Assembly: GCA_002309575.1 (NCBI GenBank)
Contig: DBXP01000024.1
Span: forward strand, 27,042-80,901
Direction: 5' to 3'
DNA: 53,860 nucleotides
DNA from: a bacterium UBP6_UBA1209
GTDB lineage: Bacteria > UBP6 > UBA1177
How positions within the stretch are numbered: the stretch's first letter is position 1; each line of letters starts with the position of its first letter. The position numbers and the translations under genes were made by a program. Positions 20,930-28,916 of this stretch are shown piece by piece. The notes under the pieces are model-generated. The model saw only the letters and a list, made by a program, of their open reading frames with translations, searched no databases and was not told the origin of the DNA.

Positions 20930-22819
20930 TTAGATTATGCTTGCCGAACAGCCGCTGCTTTTTGTTTTGATGCCTGAGCCAGTGTCGCCGGTGTCGGATG
21001 CAGAATCTCCTGTGTCGGATGTGTCGCCGGTGTCTGACGGAGCTGCGGTATCACCCGTGTCTGCCGGGACTTCTGTATCGCCGGAGTCAGCTGTATCTGC
21101 CGGCGGTTCGGTGTTTCCGGTATCGCTCGTGTCGATCGGAGCGTCTGATGCGCAGTCGATCGAAGAGACGTTTCTGCCGCCCATCTCGAGAGCCTTCTTT
21201 ACCGCTTCGCAGGCGTTGATCCTGCCGTAGCCGAAGTAGGTGTTGAAGCCGTTGGCGTCATAGTTCGCGCCTCCTGTCTTATCCGAAGTCATCTTGTAGA
21301 TTTCGTAGATCTGGTCCCGCGTAAGGTTCGGGTTCGCCGAGAGGACAAGCCCCGTGATCCCGGCTGCCAGAGGGCACGCAGAAGAGGTCCCGCCGAACGA
21401 GTTGGTGTAGTTGCCCGCCGGATCGCCGTCGGCTTCGTTCCCGCTGTTGTAGCCGCTCTGACCCGTGTTGTCGGTCGTCCAGATGCCGTCCAGGTAGTTA
21501 CCGCCGGCCCAGCCGTCACCGCCGCCGCCTGAAGAAGAGCCCTCGGTGTTGCTGCACGCCATGAAATCGAGCTCTTCGCCGAAGTCGGAATAGCTTGCCT
21601 TGTTGCCTGCAGCGTCGGTCGCGCCGATCGCGAATACGTTCGGGTTGCTCGCGAATCCGTCAAGCGCGATGTCTTCGTTTCCGTTGCCTGCCGCAAACAA
21701 AATGATGATGCCGAGGCCGTTTCTGCCGGTCGTTGCAAGCGTGGTGACCAGATCCTTCAGCGTCTGGTTCATATCGACGAACTGGCCTGTGCCGTCGCTC
21801 GGTCCCCAGCTGTTGGAGATGAGGTCTGCACCTGCATCGGCAGCCCACTCGAAGGCCTCTATCGCCGATGCGTCGAGCGATGTGATGCCAGACATTTTGA
21901 GGCGTATCGGGATCATCGAGCAGTTCGGACATGCGCCGGCAACGCCTGTATCGTTGTCAGCGGCAGCTCCGGCGACACCTGCAACAGATGTTCCGTGCAT
22001 GTCGCCGCCCGTCAGACCGCCGGTTTCAGGCATCGGGTTGTCGTCACCGTCTCCGAAGTCGTGTCCGGGGAGGAAACGGCCCTGGAAATCTTCGTGTGTC
22101 AGGTCAAAGCCGTCGTCGACTATCGCCATTTTTACATCGCTGCTGCCGAGTGTCCCGATGAAGGCCTTGATCACTCTCCAAGCCTCAGCAACGTGCGCGT
22201 GGTCAGTTCCGGAAAGAGCTGCGTCTCCGAAGTTGTGAAGGTGCCACTGGTTGAAAAAATACTGGTCGCTCGGGATGTAGATGCGTTTTTCGATCGGCAG
22301 GAAGAAGCTCGGTTCCGCCTGTTCCGCGATGCCTTTTTCGACAAATTCGGCAGCCATTTTTACTGAGTTTCCGGTCGATTCGGCGAGGTACCACTGCGGG
22401 ACGTACTTGAACTGCTTTATAAGGCGCAAACCGTTGGATCTGCACCATTTTTCAGCCTCTTCGACATCGGGCTGGCCGGGGATCTTTATGAACATCATGC
22501 CGCTGAGGAAGACTCTCGCTTTTCCGCCGATTTTGTAGGCCGGATAGAGAGTCCCTTTCTTCGAGAGAGCCTCAAGCCTCTGTTTGGAAGCCTTTTCAAT
22601 CGTGAAGATGTTGCGGTGCGAGTTTAAAACTCTTACGTCGGAAAGCGATTTCACACTCTCCTTTTTTGTCAGATCGATGAATGTCTGTGCCGAATTGTCC
22701 TCGGTAAGCGTGATTTTTCTGCCGTTGGAATAGTAGTAAAGCTCTCCGGCGCTAAGTGTCGAAGCGAACAGAAAAATGATCGCGGAAATCAGTGTAAGGT
22801 TAAAAGCGTCTCTTTTCAT
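20930..22819 (-). CDS. Secreted subtilisin-like serine protease with DxGDT linker and C-terminal Cys
   Basis: 629 residues. Signal peptide 1-24 (ending LSA), an N-terminal prodomain-like region to about 190, then an S8 peptidase domain with catalytic Asp235 (IVDDG), His275 (MHGTSVAG) and Ser479 (GGTSSACP); the oxyanion Asn is N336 (SNSWG). From about residue 565 the chain becomes a D/T/G/S-rich linker (DTGDT, DSGDT and variants) and ends in SGCSASII. The linker plus single Cys looks like a surface anchor, but no membrane helix or Arg cluster follows the Cys. It is 14 bases after the DUF11-type gene. Expected to process proteins outside the cytoplasm. Confidence 0.9.
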   Translation of the reverse strand: MKRDAFNLTLISAIIFLFASTLSAGELYYYSNGRKITLTEDNSAQTFIDLTKKESVKSLSDVRVLNSHRNIFTIEKASKQRLEALSKKGTLYPAYKIGGKARVFLSGMMFIKIPGQPDVEEAEKWCRSNGLRLIKQFKYVPQWYLAESTGNSVKMAAEFVEKGIAEQAEPSFFLPIEKRIYIPSDQYFFNQWHLHNFGDAALSGTDHAHVAEAWRVIKAFIGTLGSSDVKMAIVDDGFDLTHEDFQGRFLPGHDFGDGDDNPMPETGGLTGGDMHGTSVAGVAGAAADNDTGVAGACPNCSMIPIRLKMSGITSLDASAIEAFEWAADAGADLISNSWGPSDGTGQFVDMNQTLKDLVTTLATTGRNGLGIIILFAAGNGNEDIALDGFASNPNVFAIGATDAAGNKASYSDFGEELDFMACSNTEGSSSGGGGDGWAGGNYLDGIWTTDNTGQSGYNSGNEADGDPAGNYTNSFGGTSSACPLAAGITGLVLSANPNLTRDQIYEIYKMTSDKTGGANYDANGFNTYFGYGRINACEAVKKALEMGGRNVSSIDCASDAPIDTSDTGNTEPPADTADSGDTEVPADTGDTAAPSDTGDTSDTGDSASDTGDTGSGIKTKSSGCSASII

Positions 22820-22833
22820 TTTTATCTCTCAAA

Positions 22834-24702
22834 TCAATCAATAAGTAAAATCGTGCAGGCTGAATCGTCCTCTTCGTCAGCCGAAGTTTCCGAGCCCTCT
22901 TTCGAGCCTGTGTCGCTGCCGGTATCAGAGCTGCCGTCAGTGTCGCTGCTATCGCCAGTATCGCCCGGTAGCTCGCCGGTATCGCCGGAATCAGTTGTGT
23001 CGTCCTCCGGAACATCGACCGTGCCTTCGCAGCTCATGCTCTCTTTCGTGTAGAATATCGCCCTGACCTCGGCGTCGTCAAGCGGAGTGCAGGCGGTCGA
23101 AAAAGTCGCACGTACCGGAAGCCCCTGATTCGACTTGTAGGCGCTCTCTTCGCCGGTTTTGGCATCCCAGATAGCTGCAGTGTTCAAGAATGAGGCATTC
23201 TTCGGCAGATCCTCTTTCGGCTTGACGAGGAAGCGCAGCAGGACCCTTTCGCAGTTGACGTCGTTCTGGCAGATCTCCATCTTCTCCTTGACCATCATTC
23301 CGCTTTCGAGCGGGAATCCGGCATTGTCGGGAACACTTTCGAAACACTTTCCTGTTCCTGTGTGATCGATTTGGAAAGTTCCAGGGATGTAGTCGACCTG
23401 ACTCGTCAGCTTGTCGCGGACGAAGACCATCTCGGCCGGCTCCTGACCATGGTTTTCGACAACGATCTGGTAGCCGAAAATCGTCTTGTCGCAGACTTTG
23501 TTTTCCTCAGAGAGCGGAGTCAGAAGGAATTTTTCATTTCTCTCGGGGATATCGAAAGCGGGGAGCCGTGTGTCTACCGAGAGGATCAGGTAGTTCGTCA
23601 GAAGGATATCCGCGCCTGTTTTGATGAAGAAGTACATCGTGTTCGTGCCGTACTGGACATGCGGATTGATGATGCTCTCTTCGATGCCCTCTTCGTACTG
23701 CAGGAAGAAGGTGTCGATATCGAACGAAAGCTCTTCTCTGCACTCGGACTGCTCGCCCTTGTAGTTGACCGTTCTGAATTTGCTGTTGAATGGCTGGTTC
23801 AGCGGGTTGCAGGTGTTGTTTCCTGGTTCGCCGAGGACCATATTCTCCGGCGCAAGACCGCCCTTGAGCTCAAGATATTCCGGAGCGGAAGCGACATCAT
23901 CGCCGTCGGCTGTTACGAATGAAATCTTTACAGCCGCTTTTTCCGGAAGTTCGAAATTCGAGATCGTGACCATCGTAGGATTGTTCAGCGTGTTGGAGCT
24001 GTAGGTCAGGCCGTGGTAGAGGTAGAGCCTCTTTCTCGCGATCTGCGACGAGCCGTAGACCAGGATCAGCTGCCATCCGCCTATCATGCTCGCGCTGCTG
24101 CAGTAGACATGTTTTTCGTCGTCATTGCAGTCGTAGATGTCGTCAACGCCGCGGACTTTGTATTCCCCGACAAGCGAACGGATCTCGCCGGTCTGGTGGT
24201 CGTACTGAAAATTAGCAATGATATCGGTTACATCAACTCGATAAATGTAGTAATAATAACTTCCTCCGCCGAACTGGGTAGAGTAGTGGGATTCAAACTC
24301 AAACCCTTGATTCGACTGGGAATTACCTTGGTATGAGGCTGTAACGACGTGATCCTCTCCGTCCGGAGTCGTGAGAGTCACCTCGTTATCCGTCATTTTG
24401 GTCGAATCTGCCGTATCGATCGACGAAAACCAGACCAGAAAGGCCTTTTCGACAACGGCGTCTTTCGGAATATCGGTCTCGAGAAGCCAGTCGCTCGAAC
24501 CCTCGACACCTATCGAGGTATCGCCCTGCGGCTCGTAGCTCTGAGTCGAGATGTTGTTCGCAAGCAGGGATTTCGAGAGGATGAAGTAGTCAAAAGCGCC
24601 TTCAAACTCGAAGGTAGGGACATTGCTTATAGGCAGAGCCGCAAGTGTTGTGCAGAAAAATGCCGAAGCGAGAAGGAATATCAGCCGGCTGAACTTTTTC
24701 AT
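22834..24702 (-). CDS. Secreted DUF11-type repeat protein with DxGDT linker and C-terminal Cys
   Basis: 622 residues from the ATG at 24702 (GGAGG a few bases upstream). Signal peptide 1-22 or so. The beta-rich body includes a segment typical of DUF11 repeats (VVENHGQEPAEMVFVRDKL.., then YIPGTFQID) around 415-450, as found in large surface adhesins. From about 575 the chain is a D/T/G/S-rich linker (TTDSGDTGELPGDTGDSS) and it ends in DDSACTILLID. It opens the six-gene minus-strand operon. Probably a surface-exposed structural or adhesive protein; the function is not certain. Confidence 0.82.
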   Translation of the reverse strand: MKKFSRLIFLLASAFFCTTLAALPISNVPTFEFEGAFDYFILSKSLLANNISTQSYEPQGDTSIGVEGSSDWLLETDIPKDAVVEKAFLVWFSSIDTADSTKMTDNEVTLTTPDGEDHVVTASYQGNSQSNQGFEFESHYSTQFGGGSYYYYIYRVDVTDIIANFQYDHQTGEIRSLVGEYKVRGVDDIYDCNDDEKHVYCSSASMIGGWQLILVYGSSQIARKRLYLYHGLTYSSNTLNNPTMVTISNFELPEKAAVKISFVTADGDDVASAPEYLELKGGLAPENMVLGEPGNNTCNPLNQPFNSKFRTVNYKGEQSECREELSFDIDTFFLQYEEGIEESIINPHVQYGTNTMYFFIKTGADILLTNYLILSVDTRLPAFDIPERNEKFLLTPLSEENKVCDKTIFGYQIVVENHGQEPAEMVFVRDKLTSQVDYIPGTFQIDHTGTGKCFESVPDNAGFPLESGMMVKEKMEICQNDVNCERVLLRFLVKPKEDLPKNASFLNTAAIWDAKTGEESAYKSNQGLPVRATFSTACTPLDDAEVRAIFYTKESMSCEGTVDVPEDDTTDSGDTGELPGDTGDSSDTDGSSDTGSDTGSKEGSETSADEEDDSACTILLID

Positions 24703-24729
24703 ATATACCTCCATTGTAAAAAACCAATA

Positions 24730-24757
24730 ATTTTAGCGCACCTCCTTTTTTATGCAA
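24730..24757 (-). promoter_or_regulatory. Promoter for the 24702-16025 envelope operon
   Basis: On the minus strand TTGCAT (24757-24752) and TAAAAT (24735-24730) are 16 bases apart, 27 bases before the ATG. Spacing between all six downstream genes is 0-14 bases, so this could drive the whole operon. Confidence 0.55.
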
Positions 24758-24866
24758 AAATACCTCGGCTCTGTAAAAGCGCAGAGATAAATCAACGGTT
24801 TGATTTTAGTTTTGCCGGGATATCAGTTTTGGATAATATTCACTGTTTTTAGCTTTTGAGGAGATA

Positions 24867-25364
24867 ATGAGAACTTTCGTACCTAGAATTTTTTTGATAA
24901 TTTTTTTAATGCTTTCAGCAGGTTGTGCCTCTACGACACCTGAAGGAGCCTCTTTGGTGGCGGGCTCGGCGCCTAAATGGGCGGACAAATCGGTCAGGAT
25001 AATTGAAGACGGGGAGCGCATCCTCTTTGTCGGCCTTGCAACAGAGGCGGCAGAAGAGGGCGAAGTCGAAAATCTTGCCAGGCGCAACTCGGCTGAGATA
25101 CTTGCGGGTTATCTGGACAGGGACGGCTTTTCGGTAGCCGGCGCGGCTTGGTCTGAAGGCAGCTGGATCCCGCTCACACTTGTTGACAAAAGCGGAAACA
25201 ACGAGATCGAGATCCGGGATTTCGTGCAGATCGACAGCTATACCGAGTGTGAAAACGTACTCGGGAAGAGGATTTATAAGGTTTTTGTCTTGATGGCTGT
25301 TCCAAAGGCGGAAATCGAACGTTTGCAGGGCAGTAGAACGGAGGAGATGGAAAATGCAAAGTGA
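24867..25364 (+). CDS. LPP20-like lipoprotein
   Basis: 165 residues with TGAGGAG before the ATG. Lipobox LSAGC at residues 16-20. The segment ARRNSAEILAGYL (about 71-83) and the later YTECENVLGKRIYKVFVLMAVPK fit the LPP20 lipoprotein family, named from a Helicobacter outer-membrane lipoprotein. Function unknown. The last 11 bases overlap the start of the uracil-DNA glycosylase gene, so the two are co-translated although their roles look unrelated. Confidence 0.72.
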   Translation: MRTFVPRIFLIIFLMLSAGCASTTPEGASLVAGSAPKWADKSVRIIEDGERILFVGLATEAAEEGEVENLARRNSAEILAGYLDRDGFSVAGAAWSEGSWIPLTLVDKSGNNEIEIRDFVQIDSYTECENVLGKRIYKVFVLMAVPKAEIERLQGSRTEEMENAK

Positions 25365-26088
25365 TATCGCAAACCAAATAATTGAAATTACGCATGATTT
25401 TTCAAGGAAAGCCGACTCTTTCGAGCTCGGTACGGATGATATCTTCATCTATAATCCGCTCCATTATGCGTGGGATATGCACAAAAAATATCTGGAACTT
25501 GCGGCCTCTCACAAAATCAGAGTCCTCTTTCTCGGGATGAATCCGGGACCTTTCGGTATGATGCAGACGGGTGTCCCTTTCGGCGAAATAAATGCTGTGA
25601 AGAATTATCTCAAGCTTGACGGAAAGGTCGGAAAGCCTTCCCGCGAGCATCCTAAGCGCCCGGTCGAAGGTCTTTTTATCCGGCGTAGCGAAATCAGCGG
25701 AAAGCGTCTCTGGGGGCTTTTTGCAGAGCGCTATCCGGATTGCAGGGATTTCTTCGCGGAGCATACCGTCTTCAACTATTGTCCGCTCGGTTTTCTGACC
25801 GGAACAAAAAGTGCAAAAAATCTTGCGATGGATCTTCTGCCTCTTTCCGGGAGGGCTATACTTGAGCAAAGTTGCGACGAGTACCTGTCGGAAATCGTGC
25901 AGATCCTGGAGCCGGAAGTCCTGATTGGAGTGGGTAAGTATGCGGAAAAAAAGATGGTCTCGCTTTTCGGAAAAGGTGATCATCAGATTTTTTCAATAAT
26001 TCATCCAAGTCCCGGGAACCCTCAGGCAAACAGGGATTGGGATAAAAAAACGGCACAAAAATTGTTCGATTTTGCGGTCTGGAGATAG
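25354..26088 (+). CDS. SMUG1-type uracil-DNA glycosylase
   Basis: 244 residues. The two active-site motifs of the SMUG1 family are intact: GMNPGPFGM with Asn63, and HPSPGNPQAN with His217. The stretch QTGVPFGEIN and EHPKRPVEGL also match closely. The enzyme removes uracil and oxidised pyrimidines such as 5-hydroxymethyluracil from DNA, starting base-excision repair. SMUG1 is best known from animals; bacterial members exist in scattered groups. GGAG upstream of the ATG lies within the LPP20-like gene. Confidence 0.9.
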   Translation: MQSDIANQIIEITHDFSRKADSFELGTDDIFIYNPLHYAWDMHKKYLELAASHKIRVLFLGMNPGPFGMMQTGVPFGEINAVKNYLKLDGKVGKPSREHPKRPVEGLFIRRSEISGKRLWGLFAERYPDCRDFFAEHTVFNYCPLGFLTGTKSAKNLAMDLLPLSGRAILEQSCDEYLSEIVQILEPEVLIGVGKYAEKKMVSLFGKGDHQIFSIIHPSPGNPQANRDWDKKTAQKLFDFAVWR

Positions 26089-26115
26089 TTTTTTTCATTT
26101 TATCACTAAAAAAAC

Positions 26116-26143
26116 TTGCTTTTTTCAACTTTTTCCCTATCAT
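26116..26143 (+). promoter_or_regulatory. Promoter for rpmB
   Basis: TTGCTT (26116-26121) and TATCAT (26138-26143) with a 16-base spacer, 46 bases before the rpmB ATG. Pattern match in a T-rich region. Confidence 0.45.
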
Positions 26144-26189
26144 ACCGCCGTTTTATTTTTTGTTTTTTTGATTTTGAAAGGAGATTGAA

Positions 26190-26384
26190 ATGTCGCGTAA
26201 ATGTGAAATATGTGGAAAGGGTTCGATGTTCGGACACAACGTAAGCCACTCAAACAACAGAACTCAGAAGGTTCAGCGTCCGAATCTTCAGAGCATCAAG
26301 GTAGTTACAGAAGGCGGAAAGATCAAGAGAACAACAGTCTGCTCGCGCTGCCTTCGTTCCGGAAAGGTTCAAAAAGCTATCTAG
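26190..26384 (+). CDS. rpmB: Ribosomal protein bL28
   Basis: 64 residues, with AAGGAG at 26178-26183. The start SRKCEICGKG and GHNVSHSNNRT are characteristic of bL28. The CEICG and CSRC pairs form a four-Cys zinc site, so this is the zinc-binding C+ form. Stand-alone gene with its own promoter and terminator. Confidence 0.97.
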   Translation: MSRKCEICGKGSMFGHNVSHSNNRTQKVQRPNLQSIKVVTEGGKIKRTTVCSRCLRSGKVQKAI

Positions 26385-26390
26385 TGTTCT

Positions 26391-26426
26391 GAAAATTTAA
26401 TCGCTGTAGCGATTTTTCAAATTTTC
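26391..26426 (+). terminator. Rho-independent terminator after rpmB
   Basis: AATCGC (26399-26404) pairs with GCGATT (26409-26414) across a TGTA loop. The outer arms GAAAATTT (26391-26398) and AAATTTTC (26419-26426) can extend the stem across a short T bulge. It lies 7 bases after the rpmB stop. Confidence 0.7.
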
Positions 26427-26438
26427 GTTAATTTTTAA

Positions 26439-26467
26439 TTGACATCCATTCTGTCTGTAATTATTCT
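26439..26467 (+). promoter_or_regulatory. Promoter for comM
   Basis: A perfect TTGACA (26439-26444), a 17-base spacer and TATTCT (26462-26467), 41 bases before the comM ATG and just after the rpmB terminator. Confidence 0.6.
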
Positions 26468-26508
26468 CTAAAGTAATCTTGGTCTATCTTTTAAACAGGT
26501 GGAATGTC

Positions 26509-28035
26509 ATGTTTAATATTTTAAAGAGCGGTTCACTTTCAGGTATCGACGGTAACGTGATTGACGTCGAGGTCGATATCTCCCGCGGGCTTCCCGGCTT
26601 CTCGATAGTCGGGCTGCCGGACAACGCGGTAAAAGAGTCGAAAGAGCGGGTCCGCACTGCGATCATCAACAGTGGTCATCTCTTTCCTCAGAACAAAATC
26701 ACAATAAATCTGGCACCTGCAGGTATCCGCAAAGAGGGCGCCGGCTTCGATCTGCCTCTGGCGACGGCAATTATCATGTCGATCTATTCGATGGAGGTAG
26801 AGTGGATTTCGCGTTACATGATCGTCGGAGAGCTTGCCTTGACCGGCGAAATCAGACCTGTGAACGGTGTTCTGAGCCTTGCGATCACCGCAAAAGAGGC
26901 CGGGCTCGACGGGATAATCGTTCCTGAAGAAAACGGTGATGAGGCCGCTGCGATCAACGAAATCAAGGTCATCACCGTAAAAAATCTCGAGGATGTCTTT
27001 GAGCTTCTGAAAAACGGCCCTACTGTTTTTCATGAACAGCAACAAAAAAAGGAGGAGAACAGGTATCTCTACGATTTTGCCGAGGTCCGCGGACACGAGC
27101 AGGCAAAGCGGGCGATCGAAATCGCGGCTGCCGGCGGTCACAACATCCTGATGGTAGGCTCTCCGGGAAGCGGAAAGACGATGCTCGCCCGCAGGATCCC
27201 GACGATCCTTCCCGAGCTGAGCCGCGAAGAGAGTATCGAGACAACAAAAATATTCAGTGTTTCAAATATGTTGTCGGCTTCAGGACTTGTGACTGAACGC
27301 CCGTTCAGGGCTCCGCATTCATCCTGCTCATCGATCGCTCTTGTCGGCGGAGGAAACCCGCCGAAGCCAGGTGAGGTGAGCCTAGCCCACAACGGAGTCC
27401 TCTTTTTGGATGAGCTCCCGGAATTCAGCAGGAACGCTCTTGAGATCCTCCGCCAGCCGATGGAGGACGGCGATGTCTCGATTTCGCGTGCGACCCACAC
27501 GATCCGCTATCCGTCAAATTTTATGCTAGTTGCCTCGATGAACCCGTGTCCCTGCGGCTATCTTTTTGACAGGAAGCGAGAATGTGTCTGCTCGCATCAG
27601 GCTGTCCAGAAGTATCAGCAGAAAATTTCGGGTCCGCTTCTTGACAGGATCGACATCTCGATCGTTGTAAATTCCGTTCCGTTTGAAGATCTCCGCGGCG
27701 GCACTCCTGGAGAAAGCAGTTCCGAAATCAGAAAGAGGGTCACAGCGGCAAGAGCCGTTCAGCGGGCTCGTTTTGAAGGGCGCGGTTTTTTCACAAATGC
27801 CGGAATGCAGGCGGGAGACCTTGATAAATTCTGCATCCTCGACTCTGATGCCGAGCTTTTGATGAAGCAGGCGATGGAGAAGATGGCGATCTCGACACGC
27901 GGCTATTCGAGGATCCTCAAGGTTTCACGCACGATCGCCGATCTGGCCGGAGAGGAGCAGATAATGAAAAACCACATCGCGGAGGCTGTCCAATACTACA
28001 ACAGGGCAATGTTCAACAGTAACGAAAATATCTGA
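26509..28035 (+). CDS. comM: ComM/YifB family Mg-chelatase-like AAA+ ATPase
   Basis: 508 residues from the ATG at 26509, with AGGTGGA 5 bases upstream; the in-frame ATG at 26479 has no site. An N-terminal Lon-S16-like domain (about 1-165, with GLPGFSIVGLPDNAVKESKER) precedes an AAA+ domain with Walker A GSPGSGKT and LFLDELPEF as Walker B. The C-terminal Mg-chelatase domain carries the CPCG motif (MNPCPCGY). ComM is a hexameric helicase that drives branch migration during natural transformation. comF lies elsewhere in the window. Confidence 0.94.
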   Translation: MFNILKSGSLSGIDGNVIDVEVDISRGLPGFSIVGLPDNAVKESKERVRTAIINSGHLFPQNKITINLAPAGIRKEGAGFDLPLATAIIMSIYSMEVEWISRYMIVGELALTGEIRPVNGVLSLAITAKEAGLDGIIVPEENGDEAAAINEIKVITVKNLEDVFELLKNGPTVFHEQQQKKEENRYLYDFAEVRGHEQAKRAIEIAAAGGHNILMVGSPGSGKTMLARRIPTILPELSREESIETTKIFSVSNMLSASGLVTERPFRAPHSSCSSIALVGGGNPPKPGEVSLAHNGVLFLDELPEFSRNALEILRQPMEDGDVSISRATHTIRYPSNFMLVASMNPCPCGYLFDRKRECVCSHQAVQKYQQKISGPLLDRIDISIVVNSVPFEDLRGGTPGESSSEIRKRVTAARAVQRARFEGRGFFTNAGMQAGDLDKFCILDSDAELLMKQAMEKMAISTRGYSRILKVSRTIADLAGEEQIMKNHIAEAVQYYNRAMFNSNENI

Positions 28036-28049
28036 TTCTGTTGACGATT

Positions 28050-28916
28050 TTATTTTGCCAGACGGTTCAGCTCCTTAATGACATTCGGATTTTTCTGCAT
28101 AGCCATGTATGCGTTTGCGATCGCAAAGCCTTCGGGAGTGCCGGTATCGAAGACAATATCGTTTTCATCCAGGATCAATCCGTAGACATGTTCGGTCGAT
28201 ATCAGCTTTTCGATCCCGTTTGTGAGCTGGATCTCGCCGCGTGTATCGGGCTGAGTCTCGCTTAGATATCCGGTTATAGCCGGAGTAAAGATGTATCTGC
28301 CGACAATGGCGAGGTCAGAATCGGTTTCTCCCTCTTTCGGTTTTTCGATCAGCTTGCTGATTTCGATGAGATCCTTATCGATTTTTTTGCCTTCGGCAAT
28401 TCCGTAAAGCCCCTTTGATTCCGTAGGAACCCTCATCAGCGCTATAACCGAGCAGCGGAAACTGCTGTAAATCTTAACGAGCCTCTGCATTACGGTTTCA
28501 TCGCCCTTCGACAGAACCATCATGTCCGGCAGAAGTACGGCGAAAGGTTCTTCGGTTATCACTTCACAGCCCTTCAAAACGGCGTGACCGAGCCCCTTCG
28601 GCGTCTTCTGACGGATCGAAATGACGTCGATCATGTCGTCAAGCTCGGCGATGTTTTCCTGTATCTGGCGGTTCAGCCTGCTGACCGGGAATTTAGGGTT
28701 GATTTTGTCGAAATGGTCGAGCAGAGCCTCCTTCCCGGCGCCGGAGACAAAGACGACTCTGTCGATCTCCGCTCCGACAGACTCTTCGATCACATACTGT
28801 ATCGCTGGTTTGTTGAGGATAGGGAAGAGCTCCTTGGGAATAGCCTTCGATGCCGGCAGAAAACGTGTTGCAAGCCCGGCTGCCGGTATGATAGAGTATC
28901 TGAGTTTACTTGTCAT
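28050..28916 (-). CDS. galU: UTP--glucose-1-phosphate uridylyltransferase
   Basis: 288 residues, full length. The nucleotide-binding motif AAGLATRFLPASKAIPKEL (residues 13-31) has Ala where Gly is usual (GxGTR to GLATR). Other GalU landmarks such as QKTPKGLGHAV are intact. It makes UDP-glucose for polysaccharide and lipopolysaccharide synthesis. It overlaps the GalT-like gene upstream by 11 bases, so the two are co-translated. Confidence 0.93.
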   Translation of the reverse strand: MTSKLRYSIIPAAGLATRFLPASKAIPKELFPILNKPAIQYVIEESVGAEIDRVVFVSGAGKEALLDHFDKINPKFPVSRLNRQIQENIAELDDMIDVISIRQKTPKGLGHAVLKGCEVITEEPFAVLLPDMMVLSKGDETVMQRLVKIYSSFRCSVIALMRVPTESKGLYGIAEGKKIDKDLIEISKLIEKPKEGETDSDLAIVGRYIFTPAITGYLSETQPDTRGEIQLTNGIEKLISTEHVYGLILDENDIVFDTGTPEGFAIANAYMAMQKNPNVIKELNRLAK

